Origin: Arthrobacter psychrolactophilus
GTDB lineage: Bacteria > Actinomycetota > Actinomycetes > Actinomycetales > Micrococcaceae
Direction: 5' to 3'
Length of the DNA stretch: 42,955 nucleotides
Assembly: GCF_003219795.1 (NCBI RefSeq)
Contig: NZ_QJVC01000027.1
Span: 1 to 42,955, forward strand
The notes beneath the pieces are model-generated. The model had not been told where the DNA came from. It did not search any database and saw only the letters and a list, made by a program, of their open reading frames with translations. Below are positions 34,666 through 42,316 of the stretch, in pieces. Position 1 is the stretch's first letter, and each line of letters begins with the position of its first letter. A program made the translations under genes and the position numbers.

Positions 34666-35502
34666 CTACGCCTTGAGCGCAGCCCATCCGGTACGGCTGC
34701 CCCGCAACTGAAGATCAGGGCGCTGCTCCACAGACCCAGGACCATGACCTAGCAACTTTTCAAGAGAAGCCTGATCTGCAGGGGAAAGCGACGAGCCCGT
34801 CGCCTCACGCATCCGGCTCAGGAAGGCGCGGGCATAGCGAGAGGTGAGAGACGCCGTCGAACTTTCCAATGACCCGACTGACGGGAAGAGGCGACGCTCA
34901 ACCGAAACAAAGCCCGCACCCAACAAAGCCTCGCTCCAATCAGGATGCGCATTCCACCCCAGATGCGCCAACCCCTCATGCAACCGCGACTCCACACCCG
35001 ACAAGGCGCTCGCAGGCAAGAAGGTCGGAAGGCTATCCATCTCGATCACGATCAGAACCCCGCCCGGACGCAAGGTGTCATGCATCTGTCGCAAAGCCCC
35101 CTCGGGATCTTTCAATTCATGCACGAACGACGAAGCCCACATGAGATCTGCAGAAGCGCTCGCAGGCAGTCCCTGCTCGAGATCTGCTTCGAGGGTGGTG
35201 ACGCGATTCTGGATGCCGTGCTGGGCGGCGGCGAGGGCGACCTCGGCAAGCATGCCGGGGGACCTGTCGAGCGCCATGATGTCCGCGTGCGGGAAACGCC
35301 GGGCCAGGGCCACCGTTCCAGCGCCCGAGCCCGCGCCGAGATCAACAACTGTCGCCGGCGCGGCGATGAACCCGGCAGCCCACTCGCTGGCCTCATCGAG
35401 ATAGGCGCCGAGCAGAAGCGCGTCAAGCCGGAGTGTTTCCGCCAATTCGACGTGGCCGGCGTGAGAGTGGCTATGGTCCTGATGATGTGCATGGTGAGTC
35501 AT
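34666..35502 (-). CDS. Class I SAM-dependent methyltransferase with His-rich N-terminus
   Basis: A 278-aa methyltransferase with motif I VVDLGAGSGAGTVALARRF, motif II acidic end DIMALDRSP, motif III region ADLMWASSFVHELKDP and motif IV LRPGGVLIVIEMDSLP. The substrate is not predictable. The first 17 residues contain seven His (THHAHHQDHSHSHAGH), a likely metal-binding segment. It is divergent from an XRE-cupin regulator across 47 bp, so the two are probably a regulator-target pair. Confidence 0.85.
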   Translation of the reverse strand: MTHHAHHQDHSHSHAGHVELAETLRLDALLLGAYLDEASEWAAGFIAAPATVVDLGAGSGAGTVALARRFPHADIMALDRSPGMLAEVALAAAQHGIQNRVTTLEADLEQGLPASASADLMWASSFVHELKDPEGALRQMHDTLRPGGVLIVIEMDSLPTFLPASALSGVESRLHEGLAHLGWNAHPDWSEALLGAGFVSVERRLFPSVGSLESSTASLTSRYARAFLSRMREATGSSLSPADQASLEKLLGHGPGSVEQRPDLQLRGSRTGWAALKA

Positions 35503-35543
35503 AGGGCAACGCTATCCATTCTGTGCGCAAAGTGCATAGACTT

Positions 35544-35558
35544 TTGCGTATGACGCAA
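35544..35558. promoter_or_regulatory. Perfect dyad over the start codon of the XRE-cupin gene
   Basis: TTGCGT-ATG-ACGCAA is a 6-3-6 palindrome with the ATG (35550) as spacer. A related GTGCGCAAAG lies 20 nt upstream in the divergent promoter, and a -10-like TAGACT (35536-35541) suggests a leaderless transcript. It is a plausible autoregulatory operator; binding is inferred. Confidence 0.55.
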
Positions 35559-36113
35559 GAAAATGATGTCGACGCCGTAATTCGCCAGCGGATCCGGAGC
35601 CTGCGGCTCGCGCGGGGCTGGTCACTGGAGAATCTTGCTGCCCGGTGCCAGCTCAGCGCCTCGACCTTGAGCAGGATCGAAAGTGGGCACCGCAGAATGG
35701 CCTTGGACCAGTTGCTGCTGATCGCACGCGCCTTCGACACCACCCTGGATGCGCTCGTGGAGCAGGCGGGGCAGGACGATGTGGTGATTCGGCCGCTCCC
35801 GTCCCATGCGCCGGGGCTGACAACCTGGGTGCTCTCGAGCGCCGATGGCATCCATGGCAAGACGGTTGCCAAAATGCGGATCACCCCCGGCCGGCCAGGA
35901 GAACGTGGCGTGCATGCCGGACGCGACTGGTTCACGGTGCTCTCCGGCATTGTCCGGCTGGAATTGGGGGAGCAGACCATCCTGGTGCACCCGGGCGAGG
36001 TCGCGGAGTTCTCCACGATGACCCCGCATGCCATCTGCGCCCATCTCGGGCCGGTGGAAATTCTCACCATCTTCAACCACGACGGCGGCCAGGCTCACCT
36101 TCACGGGGCCTAA
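35550..36113 (+). CDS. XRE family regulator with C-terminal cupin domain
   Basis: A 187-aa regulator. The N-terminal XRE helix-turn-helix is RQRIRSLRLARGWSLENLAA, then RCQLSASTLSRIESGHRRMA. The C-terminal cupin has RPGERGVHAGRDWFTVLSGI and a second motif PGEVAEFSTMTPHAICAHLG. Such proteins sense small metabolites and often control nearby exporters or enzymes. ATG 35550 is chosen over GTG 35523 because it sits inside a dyad and 8 nt after a -10-like box. Its likely targets are itself and the divergent methyltransferase. Confidence 0.87.
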   Translation: MTQENDVDAVIRQRIRSLRLARGWSLENLAARCQLSASTLSRIESGHRRMALDQLLLIARAFDTTLDALVEQAGQDDVVIRPLPSHAPGLTTWVLSSADGIHGKTVAKMRITPGRPGERGVHAGRDWFTVLSGIVRLELGEQTILVHPGEVAEFSTMTPHAICAHLGPVEILTIFNHDGGQAHLHGA

Positions 36114-36240
36114 ACCGGCCAAGGATTTCTGGGCTGGAACTCGTGGCGCGGTAGACCAAGCCGCCGCAACACTGGCCGAGGCCGACAAGCTGGCGTAGTC
36201 TCGGTACGGCAATTCTTCTGCCCCGATTGTGAGGATTACT

Positions 36241-36795
36241 ATGACAAGCCTGCCCAACCGTTCACAAACGGCTCTCTTGATCGTCGATGTTCAAAACGAC
36301 GTCATGGCCGAATCCCACGAACCGGCCCCCATAGTGGCGAACATTCAAACGCTCGTGGCCGCTGCCCGAGAAAGCGACACCGCCGTCATCTGGGTCCAGC
36401 ACTCCGATCCCGAACTCCCCAAGGGCTCCCCGGGCTGGGAGTACGTTCCGGAACTGCCCCGCCGTGACTCCGAGGCGCTCGTTCACAAGAACTATGGCGA
36501 CGCGTTTGAGGACACGGATCTGGAAGCCGTCCTGGCGCAAAACAACATTGGCCATCTCGTCGTGGCCGGCGCGGAGACCGACGCCTGCATTCGCTCCACC
36601 ATCCACGGCGCCTTCACACGCGGCTACGACGTCACCCTGGTCAGCGACGCCCACACGGCCTCGGACAAAAGCCAATGGGGCGCTCCGGCCGTGCCCGACG
36701 TCGTCGCGCATACCAATCTGTACTGGCAATTCCAGCGCGCCCCGGGACGTACGGCGGCAGTCGTGGCCACCGCCGAGGTGCAATTTCCCCATTAA
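36241..36795 (+). CDS. Isochorismatase-like cysteine hydrolase
   Basis: A 184-aa alpha-beta hydrolase of the isochorismatase/nicotinamidase superfamily. The catalytic triad is visible as Asp in LLIVDVQNDVM, Lys in EALVHKNYGDAF and Cys in VVAGAETDACIRSTIHGAFT, with the cis-peptide segment just before the Cys. Members hydrolyse amides or vinyl ethers in the cytoplasm; the substrate is unknown. GAGG lies 6 nt before ATG 36241. It is monocistronic. Confidence 0.88.
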   Translation: MTSLPNRSQTALLIVDVQNDVMAESHEPAPIVANIQTLVAAARESDTAVIWVQHSDPELPKGSPGWEYVPELPRRDSEALVHKNYGDAFEDTDLEAVLAQNNIGHLVVAGAETDACIRSTIHGAFTRGYDVTLVSDAHTASDKSQWGAPAVPDVVAHTNLYWQFQRAPGRTAAVVATAEVQFPH

Positions 36796-36834
36796 GTCCG
36801 ACGTCGGACGGTGGGCTCAGCGACTCGGCACTCC

Positions 36835-37143
36835 TCAGGCGGTGGGAGGGACCTCGGAGACTTGATCAAAATGTTCTACGACCGGAAACGGTTCGTAAAA
36901 CTCATGCAGTAGCGCTTTCCACTGTTGGTAGCTCTCTGAGGTGCGGAAGCCAATCGTATGGTCCTCGAGTGTGTCCCAGTCCACCAGAAGCAGGTACTCG
37001 CTGGGGGACTCGATGGAACGCGAGAGCGTCAGTCCACGGAAACCAGGTATTGCGGAAATGATGTGCCGGGCCGTGTCAAAGGCCGCTTCGAAGTCACTTT
37101 CTCGGCCGGCGATGACGGGCAAAATGGCGTGTTCGGTAATCAT
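36835..37143 (-). CDS. Antibiotic biosynthesis monooxygenase (ABM) domain protein
   Basis: A 102-aa single ABM module (ITEHAILPVIAGRESDFEAAF, then ISAIPGFRGLTLSRSIESPS, EYLLLVDWDTLEDHTIGFR and the C-terminal PFPVVEHFDQV). These small dimeric barrels can be cofactor-free monooxygenases, haem oxygenases or stress proteins; the specific role is unknown. It converges on the hydrolase gene ending at 36795. Confidence 0.83.
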   Translation of the reverse strand: MITEHAILPVIAGRESDFEAAFDTARHIISAIPGFRGLTLSRSIESPSEYLLLVDWDTLEDHTIGFRTSESYQQWKALLHEFYEPFPVVEHFDQVSEVPPTA

Positions 37144-37193
37144 GTATTCATCCTGTCATAGCATGCATCGGGCCTAAGCCACGGGCAACTAGC

Positions 37194-37236
37194 GAAAGAG
37201 GAGCGCCACGCGTTGCTCGCTTGGCGCTCCTCTTTC
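37194..37236. terminator. 15-bp terminator hairpin
   Basis: Perfect arms 37194-37208 and 37222-37236, GC-rich in the middle with GAAA/TTTC ends. It directly follows the binding-protein gene on the minus strand. Confidence 0.88.
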
Positions 37237-37246
37237 TTAAAGATGC

Positions 37247-38179
37247 TTACTTGTCAACGGCGGGGTTAACTTCGGCCTTGGCGATAGCTCCGTCACCGTT
37301 GCCCCAGGTGTCGAGAATCTTCTTGTAGCTGCCATCGGCGATGAGCTTGTTGACGGCCTTAGCGACGACGTCGGCGAGCTTCGTATCATTCTTGTCCACG
37401 GCAATGCCCAGGGGTGAAGCGCCGTAGAGCGTGCCGATGGTTTCAAGTGAACCTTCGGTCTGGGTGATGGCATATGCCGTGGTGATGGAACCGGCAGCCA
37501 TGGCGTCCAGACCACCGTTGACCAGGCGGGTTGTGACGTCGGTCTGCTTCTTCAAAGACACCACGTTGATGGCGCTCTTGCCTTCGGAAACACACTTGGC
37601 GCTGCGTCCTGAAATATCGGGGTCTTCTTGGAAGGTGCCCGTCTGCACTCCGACGGTCTTGCCGCAGAGATCTTCAAGGTCGATGCTCTTCGGGTTGCCC
37701 TTTTGGGTGACCCACTGGGTTCCGGCCTGGAAGTAGCTCACAAAGGTAGCTGCCTTGCTGCGTTCCTCGGTGATGAAGAAGGAGGAGATGCCCAAATCGT
37801 ACTTGGGGCCAAGGGAGGGGATGATCCCGGTGAAGTCAGCTGTCTTGACCTCAACTTTAAGACCCAAGGTAGCTCCGATGGCCTTGGCCATATCAACGTC
37901 GTAGCCCATAGGCGTTTGGCCGTCGTTGCCGCCCAAGAATTCAGCGGGTGCGTACGTCGTATCCGAGCCGACAATCAAAGTTCCCTTGGAGCTAATGGCA
38001 GCCGGAACTTCCGCTGCCAGGGCGTCATCCTTTGCCACAGTGCTCAGATCGAAGGCGGAGGCGCCTGCGGGCTGGTTTTCTGCGGTGTCCTGTGATGCGG
38101 TGGTGCATCCGGTGAGCGCGATCAATCCGGCTGCAACAGCCGCCGTGATTTTCAGGGAGTTCTGTGCTTTTACAAACAT
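37247..38179 (-). CDS. Amino acid ABC importer binding lipoprotein
   Basis: A 310-aa polar-amino-acid-type binding protein (SBP_bac_3). The lipobox LTGC places the lipidated Cys at 25. The fold is shown by GTLIVGSDTTYAPAEFLGGN, GYDVDMAKAIGATLGLKVEV, FTGIIPSLGPKYDLGISSFF, DLCGKTVGVQTGTF and ADGSYKKILDTWGNGDGA. There is no permease or ATPase beside it; instead it follows an M20 amidohydrolase gene by 67 bp on the same strand. It may serve a transporter encoded elsewhere and bring in the substrate or product of the hydrolase. Confidence 0.88.
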   Translation of the reverse strand: MFVKAQNSLKITAAVAAGLIALTGCTTASQDTAENQPAGASAFDLSTVAKDDALAAEVPAAISSKGTLIVGSDTTYAPAEFLGGNDGQTPMGYDVDMAKAIGATLGLKVEVKTADFTGIIPSLGPKYDLGISSFFITEERSKAATFVSYFQAGTQWVTQKGNPKSIDLEDLCGKTVGVQTGTFQEDPDISGRSAKCVSEGKSAINVVSLKKQTDVTTRLVNGGLDAMAAGSITTAYAITQTEGSLETIGTLYGASPLGIAVDKNDTKLADVVAKAVNKLIADGSYKKILDTWGNGDGAIAKAEVNPAVDK

Positions 38180-38246
38180 GAGGTGGTTACTTTCAGTTTT
38201 TAGGTTGTGCAGAGAAATATCAGGAGCAGATGCTCAGTGCTGGTGG

Positions 38247-39479
38247 CTAGCCGTGGTTGATGCGGCGGATAGCTACTTCAGCCAGCCATGCCGCCGCGTC
38301 GGGAAGCACGGAGTCGTCAAAGAGTGCATGGGCCGAGTGATTGTTTCCAAGGTTCGTGGCGGTGTTGTCCACACAGGCGCTGAGGAACAAGAAGCTGCTG
38401 GGGACTTCCTCGGCGATGAAGGCAAAGTCTTCGGAGCCCGGCAGAGGGAACTGCATTTCGCTATAACGATCCTCGCCAAACATGTCCACGACGGTCTGCC
38501 GAGCCAACTCATACGCCGATTCTTCGTTGACCAGGACGGGGTACAACTCGGTGTACTCGACGCTGGCTTCGAGGCCGTGAGCCTCGGCAATCCCTTGAAC
38601 GAGGCGGACGCTCTTCTCTTGGATAGAGCTGCGGGACTTGGCGCTGAAGCTTCGCACGGTGGCGTCGAAGGTCGCGTCATCCGGAATGATGTTGTCCCGC
38701 GTTCCGCCGGCAATCTTCCCTACCGTGACAACTACCGGGTCAAAGACGTCGAAGGCCCGGGTGACCATGGTCTGAAGAGCCGTGACTGCCTCACACAGCG
38801 CAGGGATCGGGTCTTTGGCCTCGTGCGGTTGGGACCCGTGACCGCCCACTCCCTTGAAGCGCACGTGGAGTTCATCGGCGGCCGCCATTTGTGAGCCCTG
38901 ACGCCCGTACCAAACACCTTGGGGTTGTCCCGTCGAGAAGACGTGAAGACCAAAGGCTGCGTCGGCGCGGCGTCCAGCGGCGTCCAGAACTCCTTCGGCG
39001 ATCATGGGCTCAGCACCGCCGGGGCTTTCCTCGCCGGGCTGGAACATGAAGACCACATCACCGGCCAGATCAGCCTTGCGCGCATGAAGGATTCTGGCGG
39101 CACCTACCAACCCCGCCATGTGGAGGTCGTGACCACACGCATGCATGAGTCCCTCATGGGTGGACTTGTAGTCGAGATCATTTGCTTCGGCCACGGGCAG
39201 GGCGTCCATGTCTCCGCGCAGCAGCACTACGGGCTTGATGCCTGAGGCATGGGTTCCTTCGCCGCGGAGAACGGCCGTGATGGAAGAAAGCTGCTTTCCA
39301 AGGGTTATTTCGAGATCGAGATCAGCCAACGCTGCCAGCAGCCTTTGCTGAGTCAAGGGCAGATCATTGCCCAGTTCAGGGATCTGATGCAATTCACGAC
39401 GGAGCGTTGCGAGCTCATCGGCCATGGTTGCGGCCAATGCTTGTGTGCTGGGTGTTTCCAGGGAGGCTGAACCTGTCAT
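38247..39479 (-). CDS. M20 family amidohydrolase
   Basis: A 410-aa M20D metal-dependent amidohydrolase (hippurate hydrolase, N-acyl- or IAA-amino-acid hydrolase type). Ligands are in LLRGDMDALPV, HACGHDLHMAG and PGEESPGGAEPM; the dimerisation domain includes GVGGHGSQPHEAKDPI, and the last ligand His lies in NNHSAHALFDD. It would release an amino acid from an N-acyl conjugate in the cytoplasm. Three nearby ATGs (39509, 39488, 39479) are possible; 39479 has GGA upstream and gives a normal length. It is divergent from a double Lrp-type regulator and precedes a binding-protein gene. Confidence 0.85.
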   Translation of the reverse strand: MTGSASLETPSTQALAATMADELATLRRELHQIPELGNDLPLTQQRLLAALADLDLEITLGKQLSSITAVLRGEGTHASGIKPVVLLRGDMDALPVAEANDLDYKSTHEGLMHACGHDLHMAGLVGAARILHARKADLAGDVVFMFQPGEESPGGAEPMIAEGVLDAAGRRADAAFGLHVFSTGQPQGVWYGRQGSQMAAADELHVRFKGVGGHGSQPHEAKDPIPALCEAVTALQTMVTRAFDVFDPVVVTVGKIAGGTRDNIIPDDATFDATVRSFSAKSRSSIQEKSVRLVQGIAEAHGLEASVEYTELYPVLVNEESAYELARQTVVDMFGEDRYSEMQFPLPGSEDFAFIAEEVPSSFLFLSACVDNTATNLGNNHSAHALFDDSVLPDAAAWLAEVAIRRINHG

Positions 39480-39658
39480 AGTTTCCATCGTTTCAACGTT
39501 TACTTTCATTCGAAGGGTGATTGTGGGCAGGGACCCTAAATACCGCTCCACCCAACACATCACCGGACTATGCTGCATCCTCGTACCGTGGATGTCGCAT
39601 AGCTGAATCATTTCACGATTTCCAGTGGGGAGTGTCTCAATTATGTGATACTTGGCGT

Positions 39659-40720
39659 ATGGAATCGCAAAAACTGAAAGAAACGAGCATGAACAATGAT
39701 TCTTTGTCAGATTCCATCACTTTGAGTGAACTTGATTTGGCGCTCGTCAATGCCTTGCAGCTTCGTCCGCGGGCAAGCTGGGTCGAATTAGCGAAGCCTT
39801 TGGGGACCACGGCAACAACCTTGGCTCGCCGCTGGGAGAGACTTTCCGCCGCGGGGCTGGCCTGGGTTGCGGCCGCGCCCGGCCCGGAGTTTGGCCGGAG
39901 CCGCTGCATCTCCTACATCATGATTCGCGTGGAGCCGAATGCTCGCAAGCGCGTCGTTGACGATCTGGCACAGTGGTCCGAGGTCGCCACGATTGAGGTG
40001 GCGACCGGTGGGCACGATCTCAACGTTGACGTTCTCACGCACGACCTCAGGGAACTGGACCAATTTCTCACCGACAAAGTCTTTGATATTCCCGGCATTA
40101 ACTCCGTGGACATCCTGCTCACCACGGCCCTGTATTTGGAAAGCAGTCGCTGGAGACTGCGATCCTTAGACAAAGGACAATTAAGTGTCCTCAACGGCGG
40201 CACGATGTCGCTCAAGAAGTCCCACCATGCCATCGGCCTCGACGATCTTGATCGCGCACTACTAGATCATCTGGTTCATGATGGCCGATTGAGCTGGGCT
40301 GAATTGGCATCCCTCACAGGGGCGAGCACCGCCACAGCGCGACGCCGGGTCACGCGCCTGATCTCCTCCGGAATTGTGACCTTCCGCTGCGAAATAGCGC
40401 ATTCACTGGCGGGTTGGCCCATCCAGGCATCACTCCTAGCCCAAGCCCCAGGGGAAGACCTCGATAGTATTTGCCAGACCTTATCCACGTGGCCAGAGTG
40501 CCGCTTCGTTGCCGCAGTCACCGGAACGGCCAATATCTATGCAACCTTCTGGGTTCATGATTTGGGAAGTGTGCAGCGCCTCGAAGCGGAAACACGCGGC
40601 ACCATGCCCAGCCTTACGGTTGTGGACAGAATGGTAGCTCTGAGTACCCCCAAGCGCATGGGTCATCTCTGCGACCTTGAGGGTCGGCGCATCGGAATCG
40701 TTCCCATTTCTCCTTGGTAG
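39659..40720 (+). CDS. Double-length Lrp/AsnC regulator with two HTH-RAM units
   Basis: A 353-aa protein made of two AsnC-type units in tandem. Unit 1 has LSELDLALVNALQLRPRASW with an HTH (LAKPLGTTATTLARRWERLS) and an effector part. Unit 2 repeats with LDDLDRALLDHLVHDGRLSW and LASLTGASTATARRRVTRLI. Such tandem proteins form an internal dimer and are common in actinobacteria next to amidohydrolases. A GATACT -10-like box 6 nt before ATG 39659 suggests a leaderless mRNA. The divergent M20 amidohydrolase and its binding protein are the likely targets, with an amino acid as signal. Confidence 0.87.
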   Translation: MESQKLKETSMNNDSLSDSITLSELDLALVNALQLRPRASWVELAKPLGTTATTLARRWERLSAAGLAWVAAAPGPEFGRSRCISYIMIRVEPNARKRVVDDLAQWSEVATIEVATGGHDLNVDVLTHDLRELDQFLTDKVFDIPGINSVDILLTTALYLESSRWRLRSLDKGQLSVLNGGTMSLKKSHHAIGLDDLDRALLDHLVHDGRLSWAELASLTGASTATARRRVTRLISSGIVTFRCEIAHSLAGWPIQASLLAQAPGEDLDSICQTLSTWPECRFVAAVTGTANIYATFWVHDLGSVQRLEAETRGTMPSLTVVDRMVALSTPKRMGHLCDLEGRRIGIVPISPW

Positions 40721-40750
40721 CCGGCCGCGACTCACCCACGCCTCACTAGT

Positions 40751-40777
40751 TGCTGCCGACTAATAGTTATGGCAGCA
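40751..40777. promoter_or_regulatory. Inverted repeat at the padR promoter
   Basis: TGCTGCC (40751-40757) and GGCAGCA (40771-40777) form a perfect 7-bp dyad with a 13-nt A/T-rich spacer, ending 7 nt before the padR ATG. The geometry fits PadR autoregulation; binding is inferred. Confidence 0.55.
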
Positions 40778-40784
40778 TAGCGGT

Positions 40785-41162
40785 ATGGACGAACCAGCAC
40801 CCTCTCACGACCCTCAATTGTTGAGGGGAGTACTTCCCATGCTCATCTTGGTCTTGTTGCAAGAGCAGCCGTCCTACGGATACGAGCTGGTCGAACGCCT
40901 GAGATCCCTTGGCTTGTCGGGCTTGGCAACCGGGGCGGTCTATCCAGTTCTGAGCAGATTTGAACGGGACGACTGGATATCCAGCTACCTCCAGAAATCC
41001 GATGCTGGACCGACACGAAAATACTATGCACTCACGTCCACTGGAGAAACAGCCCGCGTGGACGCTGAGCGAGCATGGAACGCCATTGCCGCAGCAGCGG
41101 CGCGAGGCTTGTCTCTAGCTACGGCTGTAGGGGCACAACAAATTGGGGGAAAGACGTTATGA
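40785..41162 (+). CDS. PadR family transcriptional regulator
   Basis: A 125-aa PadR-type winged-helix repressor. Typical segments are LRGVLPMLILVLLQEQPSYG, YELVERLRSLGLSGLATGAV, YPVLSRFERDDWISSYLQKS and GPTRKYYALTSTGE. Members of this short type usually repress a cotranscribed membrane protein or transporter in response to lipophilic compounds or membrane stress. Its stop overlaps the ATG of the next gene, so the two are coupled. Confidence 0.9.
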   Translation: MDEPAPSHDPQLLRGVLPMLILVLLQEQPSYGYELVERLRSLGLSGLATGAVYPVLSRFERDDWISSYLQKSDAGPTRKYYALTSTGETARVDAERAWNAIAAAAARGLSLATAVGAQQIGGKTL

Positions 41163-41695
41163 CTGTGGAATCTCGGAGCATGAGGAAATCAACACCGCGA
41201 TGGGGATTGCGGCACGCCGTAGGCCGAGAGTGGTACCTCTTTGGGGTCGATCTCAACCTCGACGGTCGAGTGCCCGGTCGACAGCGCAAACGCATCCTTG
41301 CAGACTTACGAGACTGCATCGATACAGAGGCCGAAACGACCAGTCTCAAGGCCGTGCTTGCTGGATTGGGGAAGCCAGGTGTCCTCGCCAAAAGTTATGT
41401 GGAAGATGCCGACCACTCTCGCCCGCTGTGGTCAGGCGGTTTAATGGTCGCCACAGGAGTCCTTGTCAGCTATTGGCTGTTCTTTTTCACGTACGTCCTC
41501 GGGATGTATTCTGTCGTCTCGCAAGTGGGCGGCGAGTTCCATTCCCACTTCCTCTTTGTGAACGTCATGGCATTCTCGGACAATACCGGGATTGGGGTTG
41601 GCTGGTTCGATGCGGCCGCGTGGTGGGTTCCCTTAGCCCTGACCATGGTGGCCTTTGTGCTCGGCAGTAGATCCTGGCGCGTCTTTCGGCGCTAA
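41159..41695 (+). CDS. Membrane protein cotranscribed with padR (DUF1700/HAAS-like)
   Basis: A 178-aa protein. The N-terminal ~85 residues are helical and charged (RQRKRILADLRDCIDTEAET, then LKAVLAGLGKPGVLAKSYVE), like the HAAS/DUF1700 prefix that accompanies PadR regulators. Two membrane helices follow (GLMVATGVLVSYWLFFFTYV and WWVPLALTMVAFVLGS). ATG 41159 overlaps the padR stop. It probably works with PadR in a membrane-stress or transport response; no enzymatic motif is seen. Confidence 0.75.
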   Translation: MTVESRSMRKSTPRWGLRHAVGREWYLFGVDLNLDGRVPGRQRKRILADLRDCIDTEAETTSLKAVLAGLGKPGVLAKSYVEDADHSRPLWSGGLMVATGVLVSYWLFFFTYVLGMYSVVSQVGGEFHSHFLFVNVMAFSDNTGIGVGWFDAAAWWVPLALTMVAFVLGSRSWRVFRR

Positions 41696-41701
41696 GCCGG
41701 G

Positions 41702-42253
41702 TCAGCTCGCTTCGCGGAATTCCTCGCGCAGAATCGAAAAGAGTAGCGAGTCACGGCGAGTTCCGTGAGCGATCCGGTGGGCGCGCAAACGCCCTTCCAG
41801 GGTGAACCGATTCTTTTCCAACACCCGGACCGAGGCTGCATTTTCGGGATGGCAGGTAGCGGTGATGCGTTCCAGCCCAAGCGTGTCAAAGCCAATTCTC
41901 AGAAGCTGCTGGACTGCTTCCGAGGCATAACCTTGTCCCCAGTGAGCGCGGTGGACGGTATATCCCAGCTCGCCGTTGCGGTCGTGCGGATCGGTGACCC
42001 AAATACCCACCGACGCAATGAGTTGCTGATCCACGATGGCCGCTAAGGAGTAGGCCGATCTTTCGGGCTGCAGCTGAGCCTGCGCCGCGTGCTCCACGAA
42101 CGCGGCCGTTTGCTCCACGGTGTTGGGGCCCCAAGTTGACCAACGAGTGACCTCTGGATCCGAAGCGTATTCGTGAACGGCTGCCGTATCTGAGGGCGTA
42201 AATTCTCGGAATGCTATCCGAGGGCCGGCAGGGTACGTGGTCGGTGCACGCAT
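41702..42253 (-). CDS. GNAT family N-acetyltransferase (RimJ/RimL-like)
   Basis: A 183-aa acetyltransferase. It has the RimJ/L-type opening RIAFREFTPSDTAAVHEYAS, the acceptor strand segment ELGYTVHRAHWGQGYASEAV with the acetyl-CoA Q/RxxGxG/A-like loop, and the C-terminal LGLERITATCHPENAASVRV with LEKNRFTLEGR. The target may be a ribosomal protein N-terminus or a small molecule. It converges on the padR operon with a 6-bp gap. Confidence 0.88.
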   Translation of the reverse strand: MRAPTTYPAGPRIAFREFTPSDTAAVHEYASDPEVTRWSTWGPNTVEQTAAFVEHAAQAQLQPERSAYSLAAIVDQQLIASVGIWVTDPHDRNGELGYTVHRAHWGQGYASEAVQQLLRIGFDTLGLERITATCHPENAASVRVLEKNRFTLEGRLRAHRIAHGTRRDSLLFSILREEFREAS

Positions 42254-42316
42254 GATTCACTTCATTTCAGTCGTGGGTGGATAATCCAGCCTAACGTCCA
42301 AGCACCTAGCGGGTGT

